A stretch of 64,000 nt of DNA from Phyllobacterium zundukense. GTDB lineage: Bacteria > Pseudomonadota > Alphaproteobacteria > Rhizobiales > Rhizobiaceae. The stretch is taken from NCBI RefSeq assembly GCF_025452195.1, contig NZ_CP104972.1, positions 62,001 to 126,000 on the forward strand, given 5' to 3'. Position numbers and translations under genes: made by a program. The notes below the pieces were generated by a model. The model had not been told where the DNA came from, ran no database searches, and saw only the letters and a list, made by a program, of their open reading frames with translations. The stretch's first letter is position 1, and every line of letters begins with the position of its first letter. Below are positions 39,654 to 48,985 of the stretch, piece by piece.

Positions 39654-39717
39654 CGTTGCCTGGGAGCAGCCTGCATTTTCGCTACCTTGGACGGAAAGAG
39701 CGACCGAAAGGACCAAT

Positions 39718-40110
39718 ATGTCGAGAAATATAATGACTTCCATGCTCGCCCTCAGCCTCGCCTTAAGTGCGTCTTCAATGGCGTATGCAGATATGGCGGC
39801 ACCTGCCAGGGTAATAATGCACGGACAGACAAAGATCCTAACCGACGCCCGTGGTTGGTCGCTCTACACTTTCGACGAAGACCAGCCTGGGAAGTCTGAG
39901 TGCACTCTCCTTTGTGCTACCGCGTGGCCGCCATTTGAGGCCCCTGCGAGCGCACGGGCCTCTGGACATTGGAGCCTGATCCGGCGCTCAAGCGGTGTTC
40001 TTCAGTGGGCTTACAAGGGTTCTCCGCTTTACACATACCGCTTGGACTTTAAGCCCGGCGAAATTCGGGGGGATGGAGCTGAGGGTATCTGGCATCTTGC
40101 CAAGCCATAA
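39718..40110 (+). CDS. Small secreted protein with PF03640 (COG4315) repeats
   Basis: This 130-residue protein has a Sec signal (MSRNIMTSMLALSLALSASSMAYA) and two PF03640-type repeats: GWSLYTFDEDQPGKSEC followed by CATAWPPFEA, and WAYKGSPLYTYRLDFKPGE with GIWHLAKP. The YxFxxD/WPP pattern is typical of this periplasmic family of unknown function. No lipobox is seen. The ATG at 39718 follows GAAAGGA; a frame from 39625 would hide the signal peptide. Box A upstream ties it to the putative regulon. Confidence 0.85.
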   Translation: MSRNIMTSMLALSLALSASSMAYADMAAPARVIMHGQTKILTDARGWSLYTFDEDQPGKSECTLLCATAWPPFEAPASARASGHWSLIRRSSGVLQWAYKGSPLYTYRLDFKPGEIRGDGAEGIWHLAKP

Positions 40111-40913
40111 AACCAGCGTAGAGCGGCAGTTACCGGCTGCCATGCCTTTCACATTCAACGCATCCAGATCATTGCTGCGGCGAGGTGCGTGAAGCTTAGA
40201 AAGTAGATGGCGCGTCTGTCGTCGTGTTGCGATGCGACGGGAGTCGCTTGAGCTTAATGAAGGCAACAGTCCATCCGATTTCTGGCTCTATAGGCTTTAC
40301 CCAACTGCAGGATTGGCGGGTGCCCTCGACAGGAAAGCCAATTTGGCCCATCCGTCTGCGTACTGCGTTGCTTGCCGTGGCTACATTGGAACAGGAAGGG
40401 CAATATGTTGGAAACGCTTCAAGATCTCACCCTAGGGTAGATCGGAACCGATTTGGAGAACTCGCCGCTAGGATCCTCGGTCAATATCGAGCTGCGAAAC
40501 GAATCTCACCGTGCAGGAAATTTGAGAATTATGGTGTCTCAGATACACTGACGAGGAGTGAACGTTCCACCCGGATACTGCCTCGCCTCGGTCGATCCCC
40601 CCAGTCACGCTCGCTGAAAGTCTCCTAATTCGGCGTTGTACAGATTTGGCAGACAGCTACAACTGCTCGTTTGAAAATGCCGGCAAGGGCAGGTTTTCGT
40701 CGACTTCGATTGCTGCCTTAGGGTCTACAATTCGTCTGCGACTCAGGAAAAACGGCGTCAACGATCGCCTTGAACGGAGCCGAACTCAGACCCACTCATT
40801 AAATCACCGCATTTACTGACGTGAGGATGCTTCCGAGCATCAGGAAGCGCGAATAGCATTGTAGAACCAAGACAGCTCATACTCCTGAGCGTCAACATCG
40901 CCAGAGCTGTTAC
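40111..40913. other. 800-bp region without an intact gene
   Basis: Holds an IS5-type transposase remnant near 40155-40290; the rest shows no convincing reading frame, ribosome site or RNA. Probably eroded mobile DNA next to the fdhF-like gene. Confidence 0.5.
40155..40290 (-). pseudogene. IS5-family transposase C-terminal remnant
   Basis: On the minus strand three short frames together read FIKLKRL, RRIATR and DRRAIYFLSFTHLAAAMIWMR followed by a stop (TGA at 40157-40155). RRIATRYDK...FL..LAAAMIW is the usual end of IS5-type transposases. At least two frameshifts separate the pieces, so it is an old relic. Confidence 0.5.
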
Positions 40914-43220
40914 TCAGTCCGGTGTCGCAAGCCTGATGCGGATGGGAATCGACTTGAACCCAGGGGTTCCCGAGCGGCGGTCGTAGTGCGACAATGCAAT
41001 CAAGCCGTTCATTTCCGGGTAGTATCCGGCAGCGGACCCGCTTGGGATATCGTACTCGATCGCAGTGAGGCGGCGAACCAGCCGTGGGCGGTCATCAATC
41101 TCGGCAGAATTTCTGGCTGCTTCGACGTCAAGGATATCGCCGTCAGCCAACCCTCTGCTGGCGAGATCATCCCCGTTGAGAAAGATGACATCGCGTCTCC
41201 CGAACACGCCTCTGTAGCGATCATCCATGCCGTAGATCGTAGTGTTATACTGATCATGACTGCGAATAGTCGTCAATGTGAGAAGATCAGAATCCGAAAG
41301 CTCCGGATCTTCATCAAGGCTTTCGGCGACCAAAAACTGGGCTTTTTTAGCCGGGGTGTGCCAATCACGGTTAGAAGCTGGCACGCTCAGGCGAAACCCG
41401 CCGGGCTGCCTTATCCTCTCGTTGAAGTCATGGAAGTCGGGAAAGACGACCTCAATCTTGTCGCGTATCCTGTCGTAGTTTTCGATCATTGCATCCCACT
41501 CTATCCCGTGCCGGTTGCCAAGGGTGGCCTTGGCCATGCCGGCAATTACAGCCGGTTCCGAGCGCACCAGGTCGCTGGGCGGTTTCAAAAAACCTCGCGA
41601 TGCATGGACCATCGACATTGAGTCTTCGACAGTGACTGATTGTGGACCCGTCGCTTGAATATCCACATCGGTGCGGCCCAGAACCGGTAGTATGATCAAC
41701 GTTTTCGCCGTCAGCAGATGTGACCGGTTGAGCTTGGTCGTAAGGTGAACCGCCAGATCCAGCTTTCGCATGCCAGCGAAAGTGGCGTCAGGATCCGACA
41801 TCGCCACTGCGAGATTTCCGCCGAGGCAGATGAGTGCTTTTGATCGCCCATCCTGGATAGCTTCGATCGCCTCCACAGCGCTGTGACCTTTTTCCGCGAC
41901 CGGACGAAAGCCGAAGGCGCGTTCCATACCATCCAGCAACGCAGCGTTGGGCGCTTCGGTGATACCTACGGTGCGATCACCTTGAACATTCGAATGACCT
42001 CGTAACGGGCATATGCCGGCACCCTGACGCCCGATGTTCCCGCGCAACATTAGAAGATTGGCGATTTGCTGCACATTGGAGGTGCCATTCCTGTGCTGCG
42101 TGATCCCCATTCCGTAGCAGAGAATGACATTCCCAGCTTTTAAATAAACGTCGCCCGCACTTTCAATTGCTGTTTGTGTGAGACCGGAGATCGCCTCGAT
42201 CTGATCCCAGGGTGTGCCATCGATGTCTGTTCGCAAGGCATCGATGCCATCCGTGTGCTCGGCGATAAAGCTGCGATCGAGCATACCGCTTCCGCCGTTC
42301 TCTATCTCCTCTCTGTCGCGCTGGAAAATTCGCTTCATCATTCCCTTCAGTACTGCAACATCGCCTCCCGGGCGCACCTGGTGATAGGCCGAGGCAATCT
42401 CCGTCGATGACAGAGTTGCCATCTCGACGGCACTTTGGGGAGAAGCAAATCGCTCAAGCGCCCGCTCCTTGAGGGGATTGAAGACGACTATCGGAACGCC
42501 GCGCTTTGCGGCTTCACGCAATGTCGTCATCATGCGTGGATGATTCGTACCGGGATTGTGCCCGAAACTGAAGATCGCATCGGCATGATCGAAGTCTTCG
42601 AGGGTGACCGTGCCTTTGCCGACGCCGATCGACAGAGGGAGCCCGACGCTGGTCGCTTCGTGGCACATATTGGAACAATCGGGAAAATTGTTTGTCCCGT
42701 AAGCACGTACGAAAAGTTGAAAAAGGAAAGCGGCTTCATTTGAGGCCCTGCCCGAGGTGTAAAATTCGGCCATGCTTGGCTCGGGAAGTGCATTCAGCGC
42801 CTCGGCGATCGTTTGGAAGGCGACGTCCCATTCGATTTCCACATACGTGTCCAAGGACGCGTCATAGATCAGCGGATGGGTTAGCCGCCCCTGATTTTCG
42901 AGGTCATGATCATGCCAATCCCACAATTCTGAAACAGTGTGAGATGCAAAGAACGAAGGCATCAAACGTTTGGCAGTTGATTCCCACGTTACGGCCTTGG
43001 CACCATTTTCACAAAACTCAAACGACGATGTGTGCCGCGGATCAGGCCAGGCGCAGCCGGGACAGTCAAACCCATCGGGTTGATTAACCTTCAAGAGAGT
43101 CGCTGCGCCTTGAGCGACGATCTGCTGCCGCGATAGGCTTTCCGCCACCGCCTTCAACGCACCCCAGCCTCCGGCAGGTGCATCATATCTTTCAATTCCC
43201 TCGGGTCGTTTGCTGGCCAT
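40914..43220 (-). CDS. FdhF/YdeP-family molybdopterin oxidoreductase (formate-dehydrogenase-like)
   Basis: This 768-residue cytoplasmic protein of the formate dehydrogenase alpha family, YdeP branch, has the N-terminal FDCPGCAWPDP (Cys53, Cys56) and FCENGAKAVTWE (Cys70), EFYTSGRASNEAAF, CSNMCHEATSVGLPLSIGVGKG, FGHNPGTNHPRMM, and the bis-MGD-binding segments MLRGNIGRQGAGICPLRGHSN (cited in part: NIGRQGAGICPLRGHSN) and DQYNTTIYGMDDRYRGV. YdeP in E. coli is linked to acid resistance. As the last gene of dps-oxdC-focA-fdhF it could oxidise formate made from oxalate. The electron acceptor and real activity are inferred. Confidence 0.88.
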   Translation of the reverse strand: MASKRPEGIERYDAPAGGWGALKAVAESLSRQQIVAQGAATLLKVNQPDGFDCPGCAWPDPRHTSSFEFCENGAKAVTWESTAKRLMPSFFASHTVSELWDWHDHDLENQGRLTHPLIYDASLDTYVEIEWDVAFQTIAEALNALPEPSMAEFYTSGRASNEAAFLFQLFVRAYGTNNFPDCSNMCHEATSVGLPLSIGVGKGTVTLEDFDHADAIFSFGHNPGTNHPRMMTTLREAAKRGVPIVVFNPLKERALERFASPQSAVEMATLSSTEIASAYHQVRPGGDVAVLKGMMKRIFQRDREEIENGGSGMLDRSFIAEHTDGIDALRTDIDGTPWDQIEAISGLTQTAIESAGDVYLKAGNVILCYGMGITQHRNGTSNVQQIANLLMLRGNIGRQGAGICPLRGHSNVQGDRTVGITEAPNAALLDGMERAFGFRPVAEKGHSAVEAIEAIQDGRSKALICLGGNLAVAMSDPDATFAGMRKLDLAVHLTTKLNRSHLLTAKTLIILPVLGRTDVDIQATGPQSVTVEDSMSMVHASRGFLKPPSDLVRSEPAVIAGMAKATLGNRHGIEWDAMIENYDRIRDKIEVVFPDFHDFNERIRQPGGFRLSVPASNRDWHTPAKKAQFLVAESLDEDPELSDSDLLTLTTIRSHDQYNTTIYGMDDRYRGVFGRRDVIFLNGDDLASRGLADGDILDVEAARNSAEIDDRPRLVRRLTAIEYDIPSGSAAGYYPEMNGLIALSHYDRRSGTPGFKSIPIRIRLATPD

Positions 43221-43257
43221 GTCAAATTCGCTTTCAAACTATGTTGATAAGGTATGT

Positions 43258-44082
43258 TCAGCCGATCCTGCTGACCGGGGGAAGCGTCCGGCTCTTGGCC
43301 AGCGGAGACGCCGCCTGCGCAGCGCCTGCGAGTTGCACCCAATATCCGAAGGCCACCATGATCCCGCCGCCGACGATGTTGCCCAGAGTGACGAATACCA
43401 GATTGTGTAAAGCGCCATATACACTAATGCTTGCCGGATGAGGGCCGAGGAGCGCTAACGAAAAAGCGAACATGTTTGCCACGCAGTGCTCGAAACCGGC
43501 AGCAACGAAAATCATGATTGGCCAAAAGATCAAAAAGACTTTCGCAGCATCGTTTTCGGTTCGATAAGACATCCAGATCGCGAGGCAAACGAGCCAGTTG
43601 CATATGATGCCCCGGGCAAAAAGCTCGTGAGCCGGGGCACTGATTTTCGCCGCAACCGCTGCAAAGAATGCCGGACTGCCGTCGCCGAGCAGGACACCTC
43701 CGCCGCCAAGTTTAAAAAGCACGGCAAGCAAGAAAGCTCCTGCGAAATTGCCCAGCCAGCAAAGTATCCAAACACGCAGGAGATCGATCAAACCAGCTTT
43801 GCCGCTCAGAAGCGCAAGCGGCATATACATGGCCATACCGGTGAAAAGTTCAGATCCGGCAAAGACGACGATCGTGAGTGCCGAGGCGAAAACAGCACCC
43901 ATTACAAGATGGCTCCACGAAGGGTCCGCATGAGCGCCCACGGTGAACATGATGATATCGCCAAAGCCAATATATGCACCCGCCATCGCCGAACCGACCA
44001 CGAATGCAAACGGATTACCCGTTAGTGCGACGGACTTGGACCTGCCCGCATCCGAAAGTTTTTTGATTGCTTCTTCGTACAT
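43258..44082 (-). CDS. Formate/nitrite transporter family channel (FocA/NirC-like)
   Basis: This 274-residue pentameric membrane channel subunit has about six helices: GNPFAFVVGSAMAGAYIGFGDI, SALTIVVFAGSELFTGMAMYM, WLGNFAGAF, and GIICNWLVCLAIWMSYRT, GFEHCVANMFAF, LHNLVFVTLGNIVGGG, which include the family's omega loop and pore His (in GFEHCVAN). Start ATG 44082 (YEEAIKKL); a longer form opens at 44106. It lies between the oxalate decarboxylase and the formate-dehydrogenase-like gene, which argues for formate as substrate, though NirC-type nitrite transport cannot be excluded. Confidence 0.87.
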   Translation of the reverse strand: MYEEAIKKLSDAGRSKSVALTGNPFAFVVGSAMAGAYIGFGDIIMFTVGAHADPSWSHLVMGAVFASALTIVVFAGSELFTGMAMYMPLALLSGKAGLIDLLRVWILCWLGNFAGAFLLAVLFKLGGGGVLLGDGSPAFFAAVAAKISAPAHELFARGIICNWLVCLAIWMSYRTENDAAKVFLIFWPIMIFVAAGFEHCVANMFAFSLALLGPHPASISVYGALHNLVFVTLGNIVGGGIMVAFGYWVQLAGAAQAASPLAKSRTLPPVSRIG

Positions 44083-44169
44083 GGCAGTTTTCCTATGGAA
44101 TAGCATCAGTTTGGATGTATTTCGGCGCTGCCGTTGCGTAACGCCAGCCGATGGCGAAGAACAGCTTAG

Positions 44170-45390
44170 CTAAACGGAACTCACGACTGGCTGCTTGTTT
44201 GGTTTCAAAGCCTTCATAGTCGCAGTATCGAAACCCAGGTGCCCGGAAACGAGTTCTGGCGGAGTTAATGCCAACCATTGATTGAGAGACACGTCCGCAT
44301 AGTGATCGCTTTTGAACATTTCGAGGAACACGAGCGGTTCATCACCGGTGTTTTCGACGTAATGTCCCATGGCGAATGGCACATATCCGACGTCGCCAGC
44401 TGCGAAATCAAAGGTGCGGGAGGCGCCGTTGGCTGCAAACACACCCATTCGTCCAACTCCTTGAATGTAGTATTGCCATTCATCGGTGTTTGGGTGCCAG
44501 TGCAACTCTCGCATGCCCCCCGGCTCGATTTCCACAAGCGCTGCGGCAATCGTTTTGGACGCGGGGAAATTCCGGGAGTCGGTTATGCGAACGGTGCCGC
44601 CCGCAGAGCTTATCGGAGTTTGTGAAGTCATTCGGTGGACGAACCCGTTTGGAACCGTTGTCGCACCCGCGATCCTGTCGCTGTCAAGATTGCCTGGGAC
44701 AGGGAGATTGAAGATATAGCGGTCACTTGGAGAGGGGAGATTATCGAAGCTTGCTGCAGGCACGCCGAAATTCTTTGCAAGAATAGTTTTGGGGACGTGC
44801 TTGAACCAGTCGCTCAGCAGGAACGTGCTGTCCTCATCAAATCCGCCATCGTCGAAAACCAGCAGAAACTCACACCCGTCGGGTCCAAGCCCCTGGATGG
44901 AGTGCGGTGTACCGGATGGAAAGTACCAGATATCACCAGGACCAAGATCGCCGACGAAATTCCTGCCATCGGGATCGACAGCCGTAACTCTGGCATTTCC
45001 ATAAAGTATGTACGCCCATTCACCTTCTTTGTGCCAGTGCAACTCACGAACGCCGCCGGCGTTCAGCCGCATATCAACACCGGCTATGCTCTTGGATATT
45101 CCAAGTTCCCGCTTGGTGATTTGACGGGTCCAGCCTGCAGGGTATTGTTTCGTCGGCGCATCGGCGAACGAGAAGCGAAGGTTGGGCAAGGTTCCAGCGT
45201 CGGTAGCCGGTGGATTGAGAATATCTGGATTCTGGATGTCCCGATCAAGGTTGCGCGGCCCAGGATCGTCGCCGCCAACGCGGGAACTTTGCGGTTGGGG
45301 CAGGCCTGCGGCATAACTCGTGGAACCTGCGGCTACCAAGCTTCCTGCAGACAACGCCAGGAGCGCCTCACGACGGCTAAAAGCATTCAT
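44170..45390 (-). CDS. oxdC: Oxalate decarboxylase, bicupin, exported
   Basis: The 406-residue protein has a twin-arginine-like signal ([19 protein letters not shown], AxA site near SYAAG). Cupin 1 has [11 protein letters not shown] (His118, His120, Glu124) and PHSI (His163); cupin 2 has [12 protein letters not shown] (His297, His299, Glu304) and GHYVEN (His343): a complete set of Mn ligands twice. The active-site lid reads DEDST (185-189), corresponding to SENST in Bacillus OxdC, keeping the catalytic Glu that separates decarboxylase from oxidase. It converts oxalate to formate and CO2 with uptake of a proton. ATG at 45390 overlaps the dps stop (ATGA). Confidence 0.92.
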   Translation of the reverse strand: MNAFSRREALLALSAGSLVAAGSTSYAAGLPQPQSSRVGGDDPGPRNLDRDIQNPDILNPPATDAGTLPNLRFSFADAPTKQYPAGWTRQITKRELGISKSIAGVDMRLNAGGVRELHWHKEGEWAYILYGNARVTAVDPDGRNFVGDLGPGDIWYFPSGTPHSIQGLGPDGCEFLLVFDDGGFDEDSTFLLSDWFKHVPKTILAKNFGVPAASFDNLPSPSDRYIFNLPVPGNLDSDRIAGATTVPNGFVHRMTSQTPISSAGGTVRITDSRNFPASKTIAAALVEIEPGGMRELHWHPNTDEWQYYIQGVGRMGVFAANGASRTFDFAAGDVGYVPFAMGHYVENTGDEPLVFLEMFKSDHYADVSLNQWLALTPPELVSGHLGFDTATMKALKPNKQPVVSSV

Positions 45391-45956
45391 TTCATCAGCC
45401 TTTCTGATACTGTCATTGACATCTGCAATGCCGCAGCTGGTGTCGGGATTGACCTGAGATGCGCACGCCATGCTTCAACGAGGAACCAGGTTCGGCCATC
45501 GGCCTCGTCGATCCAGGTCTCGAAATAGTCAGCCGTCTCAAAATCCCGGTGCACGTCACAGACATCGCGAGTAGAGCGCAGGAATGAAGAGAGCTGTCTG
45601 TTGTCGCTGGCGAGTTCGGTCAACATCTCTGCGGGAGTAAGGCAATCGGCGTCGTTGTCGGCAAGTCTTTGAAGTCGCCCGATACGGCCAATCGAATGGA
45701 GCGTCGTGCCTCCGAGCTCGCGTATGCGTTGCGCGATAACATCTGTGATGGAAAGTATCTGCTCGGCTTGCTCGTCTAGCAGTGGCTGGAAAATACCAAA
45801 ACCCGTTGGAGCCATGTGCCAATGGAAACTTTTCGTCTTTAGGTACAACGCGAACGTATCCGCGAGCAGGATCATCAGGGCTTGCGAAACCTCGGCCGCA
45901 GTGTCGCCTGAATAGAACGGCTTCACACGGTTACCAGTATAAATTGACAGGCTCAT
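45387..45956 (-). CDS. dps: Dps-family ferritin-like DNA-protection protein
   Basis: This 189-residue ferritin-like four-helix protein has the Dps ferroxidase motif [26 protein letters not shown], cited in two parts ([27 protein letters not shown]), with the His and Asp/Glu ligands shared between subunits. The canonical FxxLH is replaced by FQPLL. It would bind DNA and oxidise/store iron under stress. First gene of a four-gene operon; box B lies about 103 bp upstream. Confidence 0.9.
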   Translation of the reverse strand: MSLSIYTGNRVKPFYSGDTAAEVSQALMILLADTFALYLKTKSFHWHMAPTGFGIFQPLLDEQAEQILSITDVIAQRIRELGGTTLHSIGRIGRLQRLADNDADCLTPAEMLTELASDNRQLSSFLRSTRDVCDVHRDFETADYFETWIDEADGRTWFLVEAWRAHLRSIPTPAAALQMSMTVSERLMK

Positions 45957-46058
45957 TCAACGACCCTTTCCTGTTCCACGTAGTGTCATGGCTGATTGTT
46001 GTATCGAGCCTAGGCCAAGCCTTCCTGTCGTGACAGTGGATACTCGTTTCGATTAAGT

Positions 46059-46072
46059 TATACTTGAGTATA
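46059..46072. promoter_or_regulatory. TATAC-N4-GTATA box B, between dps operon and sensor kinase
   Basis: TATAC (46059-46063) TTGA GTATA (46068-46072). It lies in the divergent space, 103 bp from the dps start and about 160 bp from the kinase start, so one site could control both the stress operon and the two-component system (autoregulation). Confidence 0.75.
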
Positions 46073-46232
46073 GGGGGTGAATTTTACCGCCGGTGGGGTG
46101 TTAGCGTGCGCGAGGCGAGCAGCAACACCGTTGCCATTCACGGAAATTAGCGACATTGCGCCACTTAAGATTGTGCAGCCTTGCAGCCGATCTGTTATAG
46201 CCCGATCGGGTTGGCTATTTGGGATAGTTCGC

Positions 46233-47744
46233 ATGGCGAGATTTTCACCGCTGGCTGCAGCAATCATTGCTGTGGCGGTTTTCCTTCTGGACACTCTGAC
46301 GACGTTTGACATCGCCATTGCCGTTCTCTACGTCGTCGTCGTGTTGCTTTCGCTCAATTTCGCCAGGAAATTCCAGCTTCTGGCGATTGGGGCCGGCTGC
46401 ATGGGGCTGACGCTCCTCAGCTTCTTGCTGTCGCATGGACAGGAACTCCCGGCTGACTCCATTGGACGTTGCTTTGTCAGCCTTGCTGCAATCGGGATAA
46501 CAACCTTTCTTGCTTTCAGGGTAAAAGCAGCGATCGGAGTTTTAGCCGATAGCGAGCAGCGTTACAGGTCCATATTTCTGGCTACAGGCGTTGGAATTCT
46601 CCAGATGGACTTCACGGGGTTAAAAAATGCGTTCGACAGGTTTAAGTCCGATAATGTGCAACGCATCGAGGATATTGAACGCCTGGATCCCGGATTCGCC
46701 CGCAGCGCACTAAGACTGATCAAGCTGACCAATGCCAACAACACTGCCCTGAACATGTTCAACGCTCCAGATGTAGGCGCTCTAGATCAGCTGCTGCCGA
46801 CACTCGTTAGCGAGGACATGGAGGGGAAAGTATGGAAGTTGCTTGCTTCAATATGGGCTGGAAATCAGAGTTATGAAGCCGAAGCTATTTTAAAGACATC
46901 GGACGGGCGCCAGCTGATTTTTCTTTATAATGTAGCAGTACCGCTCGATCGCCCTGCTCTCGACATGGTCTTGATCAGCATAATGGACGTTACAGCACGA
47001 AGAGAAGCCGAGAATGAACTGGATGTGGCGCGAAGTCAGTTGGCGCATGTAGCCCGCATAGCGACCCTTGGAGAACTGACGGTATCGATCGCACATGAAC
47101 TCAACCAGCCTTTGGCAGCCGTGGTCACCAACGGAGGAGCTGGCCTGCGTTGGCTCAAGAGGGATGTGCCGGATTTGACGAAAGTGCAGTCGTCGATGGA
47201 ATCTATGATCGCCGACGCTACCCGCGCCAGCGACGTCATCAAGCATTTGCGCGGGTTGTCGGTAAAGGCGTCACCAAACCCGATGAATGTTGATTTGAAT
47301 GAGATTATCGAGGAAACAGTCACGCTGCTGCAGCGCGAAATCGATATCAACCAGGTGACTTTAAGGGTGGATCTTGCAGCCGGTCTACCGAAGGTCATCG
47401 GCGATCGTGTGCAACTGCAGCAAGTTGTCCTAAATCTTCTGTTGAACGCTATCCAGGCGATGGCGCATGTCGCGCAAGGACAACGAGAACTCCTGGTGAA
47501 GTCCTCGGAAGAGGAAAGTGCCATCATGTTCAGCGTCCATGATACCGGTCCCGGCATTCCTCTTGAGGTCCGCGACAACCTCTTCAACCCGTTTTACACA
47601 ACGAAGCAGGACGGTATGGGCATGGGTTTGTCAATATGTCGTTCGATTTTGACCGCGCACGGCGGGAGCATAAGTGCCAGTTCCGAACCGGGAGCAGGCA
47701 CCACGTTCGAATTCACCATTCCATTCAACAGGGAGGTCGGATGA
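46233..47744 (+). CDS. Membrane sensor histidine kinase, FixL/NtrB-like
   Basis: The product (503 aa from the ATG at 46233) has four N-terminal hydrophobic helices (about 5-95), a PAS-like domain (about 105-250), a HisKA domain with His288 in SIAHELNQPLAAVV and an ATPase domain (LLNAIQAM, DTGPGIPLEV, GMGMGLSICRSI). No haem-binding FixL histidine could be assigned, so the signal is unknown. A longer frame opens at 46077. It is coupled to the next response regulator by an ATGA overlap. Divergent from the dps-oxdC-focA-fdhF operon, which it most likely controls. Confidence 0.87.
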   Translation: MARFSPLAAAIIAVAVFLLDTLTTFDIAIAVLYVVVVLLSLNFARKFQLLAIGAGCMGLTLLSFLLSHGQELPADSIGRCFVSLAAIGITTFLAFRVKAAIGVLADSEQRYRSIFLATGVGILQMDFTGLKNAFDRFKSDNVQRIEDIERLDPGFARSALRLIKLTNANNTALNMFNAPDVGALDQLLPTLVSEDMEGKVWKLLASIWAGNQSYEAEAILKTSDGRQLIFLYNVAVPLDRPALDMVLISIMDVTARREAENELDVARSQLAHVARIATLGELTVSIAHELNQPLAAVVTNGGAGLRWLKRDVPDLTKVQSSMESMIADATRASDVIKHLRGLSVKASPNPMNVDLNEIIEETVTLLQREIDINQVTLRVDLAAGLPKVIGDRVQLQQVVLNLLLNAIQAMAHVAQGQRELLVKSSEEESAIMFSVHDTGPGIPLEVRDNLFNPFYTTKQDGMGMGLSICRSILTAHGGSISASSEPGAGTTFEFTIPFNREVG

Positions 47745-48373
47745 TGGCCGGACTCACAACGCCAATTGTCTTTATAGTTGATGATGACCAGCATTTGCGA
47801 GAAGCGCTGGGCAATCTTTTCGCATCTGTCGGCATGCGCGTGGAACTGTTTGGCTCCACGTCGGAACTCCTTGCCCGCCCTGCCAAGATTTCCGCCGAAA
47901 GCTGCCTTGTTCTCGATATTCGGCTGCCAGGCGTCAGCGGCCTTGATTTCCAGAATCAACTCGCGAAACTAGGGAACAATATTCCCATCATCTTCATGAC
48001 GGGCCACGGTGACGTTCCGATGTCGGTACGCGCGATGAAGGCAGGTGCGATTGACTTTCTAACCAAGCCGTTCCGGGACCAGGATATGCTTGATGCGGTC
48101 GCCAATGCGTTGACCCTGGATCGAGCTCGCCGGGCCAGCGATGACGCGCTGTCTGCACTGATGGCGCGGTATGAAAGTCTGACGGCTCGCGAGCGTGAGG
48201 TGATTGCCCTGGTAACCAGCGGCCTGATGAACAAGCAAATTGCGGGTAAGCTTGGTGTGAGCGAGATAACAGTTAAAATCCACCGCGGTCATCTGATGGA
48301 AAAAATGGCTGTTCGAACCCTTGCGGAACTGGTCAAGGCTTATGAGGCGCTTCGGCCAGTTTTGAACAAGTGA
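47741..48373 (+). CDS. FixJ-like response regulator (receiver plus LuxR helix-turn-helix)
   Basis: The 210-residue regulator has a receiver domain (VDDDQHLREAL, phospho-acceptor Asp59 in LVLDIRLPG, Lys109 in LTKPF) and a C-terminal GerE/LuxR-type helix-turn-helix (LTAREREVIALVTSG, KQIAGKLGVSEITVKIHRG). The FixJ/StyR/TodT group binds inverted repeats with 4-bp spacing, so the TATAC-N4-GTATA boxes are plausible targets. The start ATG (47741) has GGGAGG and overlaps the kinase stop. The C-terminus is nearly identical to that of a second regulator at the right edge. Confidence 0.92.
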   Translation: MMAGLTTPIVFIVDDDQHLREALGNLFASVGMRVELFGSTSELLARPAKISAESCLVLDIRLPGVSGLDFQNQLAKLGNNIPIIFMTGHGDVPMSVRAMKAGAIDFLTKPFRDQDMLDAVANALTLDRARRASDDALSALMARYESLTAREREVIALVTSGLMNKQIAGKLGVSEITVKIHRGHLMEKMAVRTLAELVKAYEALRPVLNK

Positions 48374-48462
48374 TGCCGGAACCTAAACATGAGTATGATA
48401 TCTTCTGGTCTCTGGGTGGTGCATTTGATCTAGAAACAGTCACATATTTTAGAAGGTTGCTG

Positions 48463-48831
48463 GTGTACCGTTCGAAATCCATAGCCGTCGTCGAGGACGA
48501 CGCGTCGCTGCGCGACGCCATGGAGAATCTCATAAGCTCACATGGGCTCAATGTTTATACGTTTGTTTCCGCGGAATCATTTCTGGCCCAGAGGGATCAT
48601 ATAGAGATCGACTGCCTTATAACCGACGTGCAAATGGACGGAATGGGCGGGGTGGAGCTATTCCATATCCTCCTCAAAATTGGTGTCGTTACTCCAGTCA
48701 TTTTCATTACGGCGTTCGAGGATGAACGAATTCACAAGAGGGTGATGGCCTCAGGCGCCAAGGGCTACTTCCGGAAACCTTTCGAAAGTCAGGCCATGAT
48801 TGATTGCATAGATCAGGCACTGGCTATGTAG
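48463..48831 (+). CDS. Single-domain receiver protein (CheY-like, FixJ-type)
   Basis: This is a receiver-only protein of 122 aa from the GTG at 48463 (AGAAGG at 48451-48456), with VVEDDASLRDAM, Asp55 in LITDVQMDG, T/S in FITAFED and Lys105 in FRKPF. No output domain follows: stop at 48831. A longer frame opens at 48370 directly overlapping the FixJ-like gene, but its first 31 residues do not look like receiver sequence. It may be a phosphate sink or antagonist for the neighbouring kinase, as FixT-like or receiver-only proteins do. Function is inferred. Confidence 0.8.
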   Translation: MYRSKSIAVVEDDASLRDAMENLISSHGLNVYTFVSAESFLAQRDHIEIDCLITDVQMDGMGGVELFHILLKIGVVTPVIFITAFEDERIHKRVMASGAKGYFRKPFESQAMIDCIDQALAM

Positions 48832-48985
48832 CCGTCGATCACGGAACGTTCGTGATAAGTTGCTCGGCCGGTTTATCAATCCGGGTATCAAATGCGAAAT
48901 CGCCCCCGGACGCACCTGGAGCGATTTTGTACCTGACGGGTACCATGCCTCATGATCGCGAGGCACAGCTTGTTCGACGCATGGA

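Noticed and set aside
48832..48985. Short palindromes (GTACC...GGTAC, GCCTC...GAGGC) after the receiver gene
   Set aside because: Too short and without a T-run; not a convincing terminator or operator.
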